NCBI GenBank assembly: GCA_016710235.1
Contig: JADJLG010000001.1
Location: forward strand, 3,431,273-3,495,272
Length of the DNA: 64,000 nucleotides
Direction: 5' to 3'
Source of the DNA: Saprospiraceae bacterium
GTDB lineage: Bacteria; Bacteroidota; Bacteroidia; Chitinophagales; Saprospiraceae
The position numbers and the translations under genes are program-made. Positions 18,301 to 27,763 of the stretch are shown here, one piece after another (the first letter of the stretch is position 1; every line of letters begins with the position of its first letter). Below the pieces are notes generated by a model, which saw only the letters and a program-made list of their open reading frames with translations, had not been told where the DNA came from and did no database searches.

Positions 18301-20665
18301 CTACTGCTTCTATTGGAGGTAATATTACATCCGCTTCACAAGATCTGTGACCTGTAGTCGCATTGAAATCATATGCACTATGAATGATTTTTGGTCCCTT
18401 GTCGTCAACAACTTCAATGACCTGAAGATAAGTTCTGGTCAACTCTGTATTACACCACCATTCACGCACTGTCCAGGTACGCATGATCTTGCGTACACAT
18501 CGGATTTCATCCAGATTATAATCAGAATAAGTTACTACAAAATTGCATAGGAAATCCACGTTAGGCCAGATATTCTCTCCGTTCAGAGTAGGAATTCCGG
18601 TGACATTCGGATGTGGATTACCAAATTCATCCACTTCTTCAAATGCGACCTCACAATCCAACTGAACATTGAGTGGCGGTAAGACATCGTCTATCTTCAA
18701 TCTTTCGATAAAAATCTCTTGGGCACAAGTATCAGACAAATTTCCTTGATCATCTGTTGAAACCCATACCCGAATGATGCGCTTGATAAAATCAGGATCG
18801 CATTCCAATTTTTCAATTCTTTCGTCTAACAATGTTACTGTATAATGGCTGCAGTCTTCTACGATAGCGGGTGACAATTCCCGACTGAACTCTGCACAAG
18901 ACATGGTATCTATTTGGCACAGAATCTCGGGAGCAAGCTTATCTTCGATCAATACGTTTGACCAACAAGTATTACCAGTTAGCGTATCAATCACTGTGGC
19001 TATGATCGTCTTACCCAAATAGCTTGAATCCACCGGATTTGGAATCGGATGTCCATAGTGACTCAACTCCACAATTGCCCTTCCCGGACATGCTGAAGTA
19101 AGAACCGCATCAGGCGTAATCAGTGCCTGACAGTTTTGGTCTAAAGACACATTTATATTCTTACATGCCATTATAGTATTGGCATTGATGTCAATGTTGA
19201 AGGTACATTTCTTCTCTCCACAACATCCTGTTGCCGTATACTCTACAACATAGTGGCCCGGAGCTAAAACATCTCCCGAGGCAGGCCCTGCTGTTTGGAC
19301 TAAAGTAACAGGATCAGGTATGAATTCAAAAGCTGTGATATCAAGTGTTGTTTCTTCAGCAATATTGTCTGAATTGACCCAAAATTTAATTGTTTGCCCT
19401 ATTGAAACGGGGATACTGATGTCACCTGAAGCTGAGGATCCTGATGGAACCGTTGTCAGTACTACACGACCTCCACTTAATTGATAACCAGCCTCATCTC
19501 CCCTAAAAGCTCCCGGCTCAAGTATATTTGCCTCCCAATGGAAGTTCAAAGTACCATTGCAAGGAATATATGTTTTTGAAGAAGCTTCAACGGACAAAAA
19601 CGGTTTACCATTATTGCTTCCTGTGATAGAAAGTGTCGTTGCATCATGACTGAATTTTGCATCAAGTCCCGAAGGCGTACCTGATGAAGTAGCAAAATAA
19701 GAATCAAGTGTCGACTCCACCCATGCATAAGGAGCAAAAGCACCTACAAATCCAGGGCCGTAAATACAAACATCTTCGGCAGTCGGTGCCGTCCAGCTGG
19801 CAGTATAATCACATTCGTCAGGGCTTAGATCTACTAATATGTCATCAGGACATCCTGTGATGACAGGATTGAAAGTATCTCGTACAAAAATAAAACCTGA
19901 ACAACCATCAGATGCGCCAATACAATTGAATCCTCCATGCAGCCAATAGTAAACGCCGCAGGAAAGCAAGTCTTCAGGCTGAGGCCCATCAAATAAAGGT
20001 TCCGGGTCTCCATCTGCTTCCAGAATTAGATTACTCAATGTCAAGGTGTCCACTCCATTAGTATTGTCTGAGTTGATTTCAAAGCAAACCCGATCACCCC
20101 TGGTGACTGCTATCGTCCTGGTACCTACTATGGAATTACCTGTACCTGGAGTCAATACATCGACCGAACTGGTGCCTGTGACTGCATTTTCGATCATGAC
20201 CCTCGCCCTATCTCCAACAAAATCATCCCCTGATGTCATTCTAGCAAAATAATCGAAGGACAAGGTTCCTGAACAGTAAACAAAAAAGCAGAAGTTATTC
20301 TGAGAATTTGATCCTGCCGTACCATCAGAAACTCCACGTAAACGCAGAGAGTCGGTACCAAATGATACACTAGGCGGTATAGTGCCTCCACCCGGTCCCA
20401 TCAGGAACGAGTGAAAAAATGTACTTCCTGCACCCAATAAATTCATTGCATTGCAATCCTCTGTATAAGTGGGCAATACAAATGGAACAGGAACTGTACA
20501 GACGCCCTCCGCAGGCGTATATATTGTTGTAAAAATTGGTGGGCAATTGCCTACCATTTCAGGAGCTGTATTATCTGATGTACACTGGCTATTGGCCGGC
20601 GTAATAAATACAAACAGCACACCTGCTAAGATGAGAAAAAAGTGAAGTGAAAGTTTATTTGTCAT
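15341..20665 (-). CDS. Giant secreted HYR/dockerin-like protein with T9SS sorting domain
   Basis: This 1,774-aa protein begins with a signal peptide (LILAGVLFVFITPANSQ). Most of its length is a series of cysteine-bearing Ig-like segments of HYR type, marked by recurring phrases such as APEMVGNCPP, DNTAPIAVCD and MPLITCPPNITVDC. Near the C-terminus come a carboxypeptidase-regulatory-like domain (VSGLVKTEKGSEIQNVNVEL) and a dockerin-like calcium motif (ADANNSRDITARDISEIRKL). A cohesin-like beta domain (YTFTVKSDNVHEFEGMQFTL) and a T9SS type A sorting sequence (LLQNEPNPW to KKMVIVE) follow. It is probably exported across the outer membrane and attached to the surface. No enzymatic domain was recognised, so a structural or adhesive role is inferred. 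It has its own promoter and terminator. Confidence 0.85.
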   Translation of the reverse strand: MTNKLSLHFFLILAGVLFVFITPANSQCTSDNTAPEMVGNCPPIFTTIYTPAEGVCTVPVPFVLPTYTEDCNAMNLLGAGSTFFHSFLMGPGGGTIPPSVSFGTDSLRLRGVSDGTAGSNSQNNFCFFVYCSGTLSFDYFARMTSGDDFVGDRARVMIENAVTGTSSVDVLTPGTGNSIVGTRTIAVTRGDRVCFEINSDNTNGVDTLTLSNLILEADGDPEPLFDGPQPEDLLSCGVYYWLHGGFNCIGASDGCSGFIFVRDTFNPVITGCPDDILVDLSPDECDYTASWTAPTAEDVCIYGPGFVGAFAPYAWVESTLDSYFATSSGTPSGLDAKFSHDATTLSITGSNNGKPFLSVEASSKTYIPCNGTLNFHWEANILEPGAFRGDEAGYQLSGGRVVLTTVPSGSSASGDISIPVSIGQTIKFWVNSDNIAEETTLDITAFEFIPDPVTLVQTAGPASGDVLAPGHYVVEYTATGCCGEKKCTFNIDINANTIMACKNINVSLDQNCQALITPDAVLTSACPGRAIVELSHYGHPIPNPVDSSYLGKTIIATVIDTLTGNTCWSNVLIEDKLAPEILCQIDTMSCAEFSRELSPAIVEDCSHYTVTLLDERIEKLECDPDFIKRIIRVWVSTDDQGNLSDTCAQEIFIERLKIDDVLPPLNVQLDCEVAFEEVDEFGNPHPNVTGIPTLNGENIWPNVDFLCNFVVTYSDYNLDEIRCVRKIMRTWTVREWWCNTELTRTYLQVIEVVDDKGPKIIHSAYDFNATTGHRSCEADVILPPIEAVDACHNVLRIDVEYPGGILINQNGGPVKLPVGIDSVFYRLYDNCYNLTMDTLIVTVEDHTAPIAVCDRRTVVSINHSGYNWVPAEVFDDGSFDECHLHHFEVRRMDDNACGTTGPDDWGPEVGFCCEDVNQTIMVGLKVVDGHGNESICMILVEVQDKDMPLITCPPNITVDCRFPIDLNNLGTSFGRVVTAQADREPIVIDPAYWHYIDGHPQDGLATDNCPPLMREEIDSSGFNTCGLGVIKRWFIATDIQGNEARCCQYITVENHHPFDYSSIVFPEDLDTSGICDPTGLVPERLSAPYNYPTYSDDVCSLIGASFHDEIFSATVPGDPCFKIFRVWKIINWCDRDDNGNFIIFQDTQIIKVTNLIDPIIRTGCRDTTICSFDLNCRPLQISLGITATDDCTAANQLLYRYKVDFNSDGTIDLDRAGIGENIATGTWPLGHHIIKWEVEDRCGNTAKCSYNVNLLNCKSPTAYCLSDVAVGLVPMDLNGDGTPETKMVQVWASDIDAGSAHSCGYPVKLSFSRDTADKFRIYDCDSVGVRPVELWVTDINGNTSYCRTRIIVQDNPNLPPLCPNNFGSAQVSGLVKTEKGSEIQNVNVELVNASNIQSLTNYEGLYDFGKVKANVDYTILPQLNKDWLNGVSTADIVKIQKHILGVELFDSPYKMIAADANNSRDITARDISEIRKLILGVQNSFSSNTSWKFVDELYNFGSIDQCLKENYPTQYNITNLSSDMKVNFVGVKIGDVNESAKTRGLAGASVRSSQTLDLHTDNVSLSKDQVYTFTVKSDNVHEFEGMQFTLEFIKDKVELVQISGNDQFGFYPENFSLHQMNNGRVTFSWNGAAENGQDLFSITIKAKSPVDLSDVFFISSNVTPALAVYSGDDQDAMVKWTVRGASKSPFVLLQNEPNPWNNRTTLGMYIPENSTVNLSIYDANGKCLYVDARQMIKGYNEWTLDKSSVLLPGVYYYQVECAGSVQKKKMVIVE

Positions 20666-20753
20666 AGCAAAAGCTTTAGTAAATTCTTTTTACAGCTTTT
20701 TCGCTATGCGCTAAAGAGATTTATAATGTGTTGTTGGGACAACTAATTCAGGG

Positions 20754-20783
20754 CAAATGTAAGAACTTATTTAATATATGCAA
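20754..20783 (-). promoter_or_regulatory. Bacteroidota-type promoter of the 1,774-aa gene
   Basis: On the minus strand TTG (20781-20783) is followed after 19 bases by TACATTTG (20754-20761), an exact fit to the -33 TTG / -7 TAnnTTTG pattern of the Bacteroidota housekeeping sigma factor. It lies about 90 bases before the start codon. Confidence 0.7.
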
Positions 20784-20866
20784 AAAAAAATACATATATT
20801 TTTCAAATTCAATTCGGTTTCAAAGGATGTGTGCAAACTAAAGTGTACCTCTATAAATAAAAAAAT

Positions 20867-20895
20867 CGGGTGGCCAGACTGAGTACGGCCACCCG
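20867..20895 (-). terminator. Terminator of the M36 peptidase gene
   Basis: A perfect 9-bp GC-rich stem (CGGGTGGCC / GGCCACCCG) with an 11-base loop lies 16 bases after the stop codon. On the minus strand it is followed by ATTTTTTTA, a good T tract. Confidence 0.9.
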
Positions 20896-20911
20896 AAAAT
20901 TTTACTTCACA

Positions 20912-23900
20912 CTATTGTTTTGTGATCTTTGTTCTATAATTGATATCCTTAGACTTGACTTCCAGAGTGTAAAGACCCGGTATCAAGTTGGCGATGTCTA
21001 TTTTAGTTTGTTTACCTAATTCCCTAAATTCATTTTGGAATACAGTTCGCCCGGAAAGGTCCAGAAGACGCACTGTTACATTCGCTGTATTTTCCTTAGC
21101 AAACTTCAAATAAAGTTGATTGGATGTCGGATTCGGATAGGCGACAAGCTGTTTTGTGGTTACCTCAGGATCAATGCCTACAGTTTTATTGGATTCCACC
21201 AATGTACCCTTGCCTGAAAGTGTCATGCAAGTATTATCTCCAAGTCCGCTGGTTACACAGGCTTGTCCATTGTAAAATACTGGATTGATAAATTCAACTT
21301 CGTCCACCTTCCAGCCGCGAAAACCAACTCCTGTACCAGTCGTATTGTCATCAGAACCGTAATGAAATCTCACTCGTACCGTTTTACCATTCCATGGACT
21401 TAAATCAGCCACTACGGGAATGAAGCCTCCAGTATAACCGGAAAAACCCTCCAAATTAGGTACTGAAAATGTTCCATAGGCCAATTCACCATTATAAGTG
21501 TTGAGCGTGAAATTGTTGGTTTTCAATCTTGTCCATATTTTACCATCTTCCGTGATTTCAAGATATCCACCGTCTGCACGACTCTCAGTGTTCATGTAAT
21601 GCTGATATAATAAAGATGGCTCGACTCCTGAAAGTTTAACAGGAGTCAATAATTCCAAATAAAGGTCTGATATAATCGTCGTATCTGGAACACTAAAACA
21701 TCGGCTATCTGCTATTCCTCCATCGCTGTCAAAATTCCACAGTAGAAAGCCCTTGTTGATGATAATATCCCAGTTGTCATATGAACTATCGTCATTCATG
21801 GGGTCAATCCAAAATGTATTAGAATTCTGCCCTGCCGGAGTCGCCACCTGATATTTTATCACAATTTGTTGCAAGGAAGCCATATTGGCTATTTCCCAAA
21901 CGATCTCTGTACCAGATACCGAGCTTGGAGCTAATGATGCTGAACCATTGATATATGAACAACCTGCTGGGATCTGATCTACAACTCGGACATGATTAGC
22001 CGCATCCTTACGAAGATTTCTCAATGTCAATTCATAATTGATCGGTTGGCCTGCTTTGACGATATAGTCCGCTTTCTTGTTCATCTTCAATTGATTTACA
22101 CAAAGTGGCGCAGATTCAAGATCTTCCACCTCATCTCCTACTAAATTTGAACTACCTTGATTGGCAGAATATCCAAAACCTCGACGAGCAAAAACATCCC
22201 AGATCAGGCATTGATTTACACCTCCGTTATTGACCTCGTCAGCTTTTAAAATTGCATTTCTTCCATCAATAAATCCTGGAATACAAGGTTGAAGTTTCAT
22301 CCCATCCATTACCAATTGGATACAAATATTATTGCCCGCATTTTTATTCTTGAAATCAGGATCGTAACCATATTTATCTGCCAATGCCCAATATAGATCC
22401 CATAAAACCAAGGTCCATATTTCTCCAAGATTGTGGACCTCCGCATCAATGTTTTTGTAGGTAAAATTGTTGACATTCAAATCTGTAGAGTAAGGCTTTC
22501 TTCGTATCCCTGTACCATCTACTTTCGCTCCGACCACATAGTTTCCGATACCTCTTATGTCAGATCCTTTTCTTGAAGCATTAGCACTCATGATGAGGGT
22601 CATAAAATCACTCCACCCTTCGCCCATTTGCTCAGCATTACCAAGACAAGCAGCTTGAGACGGGCCTCCTGTTAGCCTATTGGAGACCCCATGTCCAAAT
22701 TCATGGCAGATGACTCCATTGTCAAAGTCTCCGTCAAGACTATCGGGAACAGCTAAATTGTTCTCAGGTTTTTTAATCGTAACGACGAGACCATTTTCTA
22801 CATAAACCCTGATTCGGTCACATTCTTTTTTGGTGATATAATACGCCGGTATACTTACTTTACTTCCATCTACGCCACCATCCATACCAATGTTTTCATC
22901 TGTATGGCTGCAGATAATGACCGCTATAGCACCTGCATTTTGAGCATAAAAGGCTTTTGTTCCAAATTCACATTCCCCTCTCTCTATCAAAGCTATTTTA
23001 CCGGTCAATTTTGCAACGTTCTGGGTATTTGAACATCCAAGTTTTTCCTTCCCCGGCGATTTGTCCTCAGACCATACTACATCCCCGGTTATAGGAGTAG
23101 TAGTAGGCGCCGGACCAAAATTTCCACGTATTGCATTCAGTGCACTTGCGAGGTTGTCAGGTTTAGTGATAAATGTTTCATTACCTGAAGATGACCAAAG
23201 GAACATCTGCATTCTTCCCGGAGAGCCATCTGCTAAAGTCAAAAAGTTGGCATTATTTGTTCCTGAACCATCTTGAGCTTCTGCATTGACTGCATCATTA
23301 CCCTGTCCACCTTTTCCGTAATTGTTCACTTGAAAACTACCTGCTTTCTCGTCGAAACCAAAACCATATAATATGTCGTGCATCATGTTGTTGACATAAA
23401 AGAGGTTGGTCACAGCTGCTTTGGTGTAATCCGGCGGTTCTTTGCTTTGATCAAATGGAAAATCAAATATCAGGTCTTTGCCTCCGTCAGGTTGATTCCC
23501 ATCATTGACATTGTCACCGTTGCGGTCCAAATAAGCATTGACGTTATTTCCACGAGTGACTGTATTTTCTGCTCCGGCACTGCCATTCGTGTCATGCCAT
23601 CCATATGGTGAAGCCAGTGGACTCGCTGGATTGACGACAATCGTCCTCGGCCCATCCAATGGACTTTCAGCCGGAAACGCGATTACATTGTACGAATTTG
23701 GCGCTGCAGGTCGAACAACCGGACTGGCTTGAGATACTCCACTACTGTGTTGATGATCTGCTTGACGACAAGATCCTGGGCTTGTACTTCCAAAATTACA
23801 ATGGACTATGTAGTCATTCTGATGTAAGACCTCACCTGTCCTTGCATCTACTTTGATGCCCGGATGTTGGTCAGTGTAATTGAGATCAAGACTAAAATCA

Positions 23901-24433
23901 TAAACCAATCTCAGACTTCCGTCTTTCATGGGAAAGTACATCAGTCTAACGGGAATCTCGCTGTTTGTAAAATTTGTTACCGGAAAATAGCTAATCGCTT
24001 TATCATCCGTACGGGAAATCTTAGTTGGCACCAAAGCATTTGGCACTCCCAGGTGTTGTACTGCTACCAGGAGGGCATCTGAAGCGCTCAATCGGGCAGT
24101 AGTGGCATTTACAGTGGAGGATAACTTGCCATAAAATCTATTCGGGCTCTCGATCACTTTACCTTCTTTGGTAATATGAACAGAAGTTACCGCATTGTAA
24201 ATCGGAATTCCTTTGTATTGCTGTTGAAAATACACATGCGTAAGACCATTGTGGTCTGTAGTGTACATGTCTGAAATAATTAAATCACTTAGATCAGCTT
24301 GTTGCAAGCCCCACGATTCAGCTTGTTGAGCCAGAAACTGTCTCGCTTTCCGGTCAGCAGACTGTCCAGACAAGGATGAAATATTCATGACTAAAAACCC
24401 TAGAATCAATAATTTACATATTTTAATTTTCAT
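20912..24433 (-). CDS. Secreted M36 (fungalysin-type) metallopeptidase with PA domain and T9SS tail
   Basis: This is a zinc endopeptidase for extracellular protein breakdown. The 1,173-aa product has a signal peptide (ILGFLVMNISSLSGQS) and an N-terminal FTP-like propeptide (HVYFQQQYKGIPIYNAVTSV). The M36 catalytic domain has zinc motif HEFGHGVSNR (first His near residue 577) and the third-ligand region NLGEIWTLVLWDLYW. A PA domain (KIALIERGECEFGTKAFYAQ) is inserted before the zinc site. A DUF11-like domain (RKDAANHVRVVDQIPAG) and a T9SS type A sorting domain (VAYPNPTSNQLYL to RTKITKQ) follow. All catalytic residues appear present. It is a single-gene unit with its own promoter and terminator. 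Confidence 0.93.
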   Translation of the reverse strand: MKIKICKLLILGFLVMNISSLSGQSADRKARQFLAQQAESWGLQQADLSDLIISDMYTTDHNGLTHVYFQQQYKGIPIYNAVTSVHITKEGKVIESPNRFYGKLSSTVNATTARLSASDALLVAVQHLGVPNALVPTKISRTDDKAISYFPVTNFTNSEIPVRLMYFPMKDGSLRLVYDFSLDLNYTDQHPGIKVDARTGEVLHQNDYIVHCNFGSTSPGSCRQADHQHSSGVSQASPVVRPAAPNSYNVIAFPAESPLDGPRTIVVNPASPLASPYGWHDTNGSAGAENTVTRGNNVNAYLDRNGDNVNDGNQPDGGKDLIFDFPFDQSKEPPDYTKAAVTNLFYVNNMMHDILYGFGFDEKAGSFQVNNYGKGGQGNDAVNAEAQDGSGTNNANFLTLADGSPGRMQMFLWSSSGNETFITKPDNLASALNAIRGNFGPAPTTTPITGDVVWSEDKSPGKEKLGCSNTQNVAKLTGKIALIERGECEFGTKAFYAQNAGAIAVIICSHTDENIGMDGGVDGSKVSIPAYYITKKECDRIRVYVENGLVVTIKKPENNLAVPDSLDGDFDNGVICHEFGHGVSNRLTGGPSQAACLGNAEQMGEGWSDFMTLIMSANASRKGSDIRGIGNYVVGAKVDGTGIRRKPYSTDLNVNNFTYKNIDAEVHNLGEIWTLVLWDLYWALADKYGYDPDFKNKNAGNNICIQLVMDGMKLQPCIPGFIDGRNAILKADEVNNGGVNQCLIWDVFARRGFGYSANQGSSNLVGDEVEDLESAPLCVNQLKMNKKADYIVKAGQPINYELTLRNLRKDAANHVRVVDQIPAGCSYINGSASLAPSSVSGTEIVWEIANMASLQQIVIKYQVATPAGQNSNTFWIDPMNDDSSYDNWDIIINKGFLLWNFDSDGGIADSRCFSVPDTTIISDLYLELLTPVKLSGVEPSLLYQHYMNTESRADGGYLEITEDGKIWTRLKTNNFTLNTYNGELAYGTFSVPNLEGFSGYTGGFIPVVADLSPWNGKTVRVRFHYGSDDNTTGTGVGFRGWKVDEVEFINPVFYNGQACVTSGLGDNTCMTLSGKGTLVESNKTVGIDPEVTTKQLVAYPNPTSNQLYLKFAKENTANVTVRLLDLSGRTVFQNEFRELGKQTKIDIANLIPGLYTLEVKSKDINYRTKITKQ

Positions 24434-24457
24434 GCAGATGATTTTTCATTTGATGTG

Positions 24458-24486
24458 CTAAGTTAATATGTTTTTTTGCAGCTCAA
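24458..24486 (-). promoter_or_regulatory. Probable promoter of the M36 peptidase gene
   Basis: On the minus strand TTG (24484-24486), an 18-base gap and TAACTTAG (24458-24465) differ from the TTG/TAnnTTTG pattern at one base. It lies about 25 bases before the start codon. The remaining 24487-24710 shows no gene and must also contain the promoter of rlmB. Confidence 0.45.
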
Positions 24487-24710
24487 TTCTTTTTTGACAA
24501 ATTCCTATCCAAATCTTTGACTGAATATTTTCTTCTTGCGTCTGCAATATTTGGCCGGGATCTCACTCAGCGTTTTCCAATTATAAAGGAGAGCGAGAAT
24601 TAACCAATCCGGATCCTCAATAGGATTTAAAAATTATTAGAAGAGGTACCTACATCATCGGGATTAATATGACCTTTGTCTATTGACCATTCTCTCTTCA
24701 TCTTTTTTCT

Positions 24711-25466
24711 ATGAAACAAAAAGAATCCGAAGGCCTCATCATTGGAAAGAACGCTTTGCGAGAGGCTTTTGCTGCCGGTAAGTCACTACAAAAAGTTTTT
24801 TTGCAAGACAGTCTCGAGAACGAAAGCCTCACTGAGCTCCTCAAACTATGCCGAAAAAATAAGGTACCCGTCTTACAGGTACCCAAATCCAAACTCGATC
24901 GGTTAACCAGATCACAGCATCAGGGTGTTGTGGCGATGGTGAAATGGGTCGCTTTTCAGGATTTGCAAGATGTCATTGATCTGGCATATCAATCAGGTGT
25001 GGACCCTTGTTTTCTTATTTTGGATCGGATAACCGATGTCAGAAATTTTGGTGCCATCGCTCGATCCGCAGAGGTGTTTGGTATAAATGGCTTGATCATA
25101 CCCAAAAAAGACAGTGCGCCTATCAATCAGGAAGCTATCAAAGCATCTGCAGGGGCCTTACTCCGTTTGCCGGTCTCCCAGATTAGTGAGTCACAACATG
25201 CCGTCAAAACTTTGCAGCGAAACGGCTTCCGTGTCATCGCCTGTACCGAAAAGAGTTCTGCATCCTTGCGCGAAAACATCAGTCCTGGTGCTACGGCCTT
25301 CGTGCTCGGTTCTGAAGGTGAAGGCATCTCAGAACAAGTATTGCAATTCTGTGACGCCACAAGTACAATCCCACAGCTTGGACAAATATCCAGTCTCAAT
25401 GTATCTGTTGCTGCAGGAATTATTTGTTACGAATGGATGTTGTTTCAGCAATCTAAATCATCATAA
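24711..25466 (+). CDS. rlmB: 23S rRNA 2'-O-methyltransferase RlmB (SpoU family)
   Basis: RlmB methylates the ribose of a guanosine in the peptidyl-transferase region of 23S rRNA. The 251-aa protein has the substrate-binding N-terminal domain (IIGKNALREAFAAGK). The SPOUT knot follows with its three motifs: ILDRITDVRNFGAIARSAE, FVLGSEGEGIS and IPQLGQISSLNVSVAAGI. The length is normal. The next gene starts 16 bases later, so the two are probably cotranscribed. A related SpoU tRNA methyltransferase cannot be fully excluded, but the N-terminal domain favours RlmB. Confidence 0.92.
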   Translation: MKQKESEGLIIGKNALREAFAAGKSLQKVFLQDSLENESLTELLKLCRKNKVPVLQVPKSKLDRLTRSQHQGVVAMVKWVAFQDLQDVIDLAYQSGVDPCFLILDRITDVRNFGAIARSAEVFGINGLIIPKKDSAPINQEAIKASAGALLRLPVSQISESQHAVKTLQRNGFRVIACTEKSSASLRENISPGATAFVLGSEGEGISEQVLQFCDATSTIPQLGQISSLNVSVAAGIICYEWMLFQQSKSS

Positions 25467-25482
25467 AACTGTTTTGTCAGAC

Positions 25483-26370
25483 ATGAAATATCGCATACAC
25501 TTCTTTTTTTTAGTATTCAGCTTGATACTGAACCATGTAATCGCTCAGGAAAAACTGGCCCATTCCTTACTTTGGAAAGTGACGGATCCTCAGACTCAGC
25601 GTTATGTGTACATTTTCGGGACAATTCACATGATCCCTGAATCTGATTTTTTCTGGCCTCAACAGTTGGACACTGCTATCAAACAATCCGGCAAAATCGT
25701 CTTCGAAATTGATATGAACGAAATCGCCGACCCAAATAAAATATTCGAGCTCATGCCTTTGTTGATGATGAGAAACGATACCAGCCTGGCGGACCTCTTA
25801 TCCGTAGATGAAATGAAAGTAATCAGTGATCATTTTGAAAAATTGGGTTTGCCCATGATTTTAATTTCTAAATTTAAACCACTGTTTCTTTCGGTAATGG
25901 CCAGCGATGGTATATCAGGTGATGCCTTACAAAGCGGCAATTATAAATCTTATGAGTTGGTTCTGCAAAATTTGGCGGACAGTCTTGAGAAGGAAACCGG
26001 AGGACTTGAAACCATTAATTTTCAAGTCAGCTTGTTCGACGCTATACCTTATAAAAAGCAAGCCAAAATGTTGCTGGATGCCATCCAACAAAGTAATAGT
26101 GGTTCGGACTCTATGTTGGCAAAATTGGCCAAAGACTACCGCAGCCAAAACCTGGAAGAGATGGCTGAAGCTGCAGAGAAAGATCCGGGCACAGCTGAAT
26201 TTCTGGAATTGTTGCTGTATTCGCGAAACAGGAACTGGATTCCCCTGATCCGCAAACACATGGAAGAAAAGGTCTGCCTGATAGCGGTGGGGGCAGGACA
26301 CCTTGGTGGACCAAATGGGATCCTCCGACTGCTACAGAAAGAATCGTATATTCTCACTCCAATGAATTAA
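25483..26370 (+). CDS. TraB/GumN family secreted protein
   Basis: The 295-aa protein begins at ATG 25483 with a signal peptide (HFFFLVFSLILNHVIAQ). I rejected the longer in-frame ORF that starts inside rlmB. The N-terminal domain has the TraB/GumN signature, with GTIHMIPESDF near residue 45 and the C-terminal AVGAGHLGGPNGILRLL. The family is related to Tiki-type metalloproteases, whose GxxH motifs are present here; activity is not proven for bacterial members. It lies between rlmB and the carbonic-anhydrase-like gene with short gaps (16 and 7 bases), suggesting one operon. Confidence 0.88.
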   Translation: MKYRIHFFFLVFSLILNHVIAQEKLAHSLLWKVTDPQTQRYVYIFGTIHMIPESDFFWPQQLDTAIKQSGKIVFEIDMNEIADPNKIFELMPLLMMRNDTSLADLLSVDEMKVISDHFEKLGLPMILISKFKPLFLSVMASDGISGDALQSGNYKSYELVLQNLADSLEKETGGLETINFQVSLFDAIPYKKQAKMLLDAIQQSNSGSDSMLAKLAKDYRSQNLEEMAEAAEKDPGTAEFLELLLYSRNRNWIPLIRKHMEEKVCLIAVGAGHLGGPNGILRLLQKESYILTPMN

Positions 26371-26377
26371 ACAAATC

Positions 26378-26890
26378 ATGGCATTGATCAAATCCGTGAG
26401 AGGACATTTGCCGCAATTTGGAAAAGGATGTTGGATGGCCGATAATGCCAGTCTCATCGGAGATATCATATGTGGTGACAATTGTACATTTTGGTTTCAA
26501 AGCGTCGTCAGGGGTGATGTTGCCGCCATTCGTATCGGTGACGAGGTCAATATCCAGGATGGAGTGATCGTCCATGGGACCTTTGAGAAAGCTGATACCA
26601 CCATCGGTGATCAGGTAAGTATTGGCCACAGAGCAATAGTGCATGGTTGTACTATAGGCAGCAGGGTGCTTATTGGTATGGGAGCAATCGTCATGGATCA
26701 TGCGCTTATTCAGGACCAAGTAATCGTCGGTGCGGGATCATTGGTATTGGAAAATAGTGTATTAGAATCCGGTTTTGTGTATGCAGGATCTCCGGTGAGA
26801 AAAATCAAAGCTATAGACCCAAAGCAATTTGAATTTTTTGTCACTCGTACTGCGAGAAATTATCAGATGTATGCTTCCTGGTTTGAGTAA
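26378..26890 (+). CDS. Gamma-carbonic-anhydrase-like hexapeptide-repeat protein
   Basis: The 170-aa protein is a left-handed beta-helix built of hexapeptide repeats (for example VSIGHRAIVHGCTIGSRVLI). The metal-binding histidines of the YrdA/PaaY group are visible in VIVHGT, IGHRAIVHG and IVMDHALI. Members are trimeric zinc or iron proteins, some with carbonic anhydrase activity. It ends with the usual C-terminal helix (YQMYASWFE). It lies 7 bases after the TraB gene. Enzymatic activity here is inference. Confidence 0.9.
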   Translation: MALIKSVRGHLPQFGKGCWMADNASLIGDIICGDNCTFWFQSVVRGDVAAIRIGDEVNIQDGVIVHGTFEKADTTIGDQVSIGHRAIVHGCTIGSRVLIGMGAIVMDHALIQDQVIVGAGSLVLENSVLESGFVYAGSPVRKIKAIDPKQFEFFVTRTARNYQMYASWFE

Positions 26891-27763
26891 TCAAAATAAT
26901 TAAAAATAATGAACTCGACTTTTTCATCCTGTTCATTTCTTTTTCAAAGCTCAGTTTAGAAGTTATACGTCTTTAAAACCTGATCACTCAATATCACTTT
27001 GCAAATCGCCAACTTTAAGGCGGTGTGAGCCTGATACGGCGAAAAATTGAGTACGAATGATTCAAGTTACTTCACCGATACTTCACGGATACTTGATCAA
27101 GAGCAATTTTTTAAAATCCTGAATTAGCATAATCAAACAAAAATGTGAACTGTGAATCCACCAGTCAAAATGTATAGCTATTGCTTAGCTTATTATCCGA
27201 AGTAAAAAGAACGAACTAATTGAATTTCAAAAATTGAAATGAAATGAAACAAGAAAATAATCCACGTGAAAAAATCCATTTCATCAGGATGTGTTTGGGT
27301 TACAGTATAAACATAAAAATACTCTGTTTTAGTATTTTACCACACTGCCGGATTGAAGGAGATGATGCTCATACAGTATGCGATAATACATCAAACCCGA
27401 TGGGTAGATTTACACTATAGACAAATATTGAAATTCATCCTATTAACATACAATTCGTCAATCATAATTGTCATCTTACAACTTTAAACCTAGATTTTGA
27501 ACTGTGGTTCGTGGTGAGAATCAAAATGGTAAAAAACCAAGTGCTTATATGGTGACAGAATCAGAGCAAAACAAACTGATCAAATGATTTGATACAATCA
27601 TGAAGGAAGCAAGTGCAGTTGCATAGGCTAGATTACAAAAACTTAGCTAATGAATCAAACATAGTGCAAAGCTTTTATTTTGTAGAACGATTGACACCTC
27701 TTTGAAATTCAGCTGCAAAATTTGGTACTATAACCAAGATTTCAGTAGGATGTATCAAATACC
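26891..27763. other. Gene-poor intergenic stretch, possibly decayed coding DNA
   Basis: No intact gene is visible in this 873-base stretch. There is a small hairpin AAAATACT/AGTATTTT (27316-27338) and an ATCAAA-tga-TTTGAT inverted repeat near 27580. Around 27501-27650 one plus frame reads protein-like text (GENQNGKKPSAYMVTESEQ) interrupted by TGA and TAG, which could be a dead gene. No promoter, tRNA or riboswitch was recognised. Confidence 0.4.

Noticed and set aside
25114..25482. Long 5' extension of the TraB/GumN gene inside rlmB
   Set aside because: It overlaps the real rlmB coding sequence out of frame; ATG 25483 opens a clean signal peptide.
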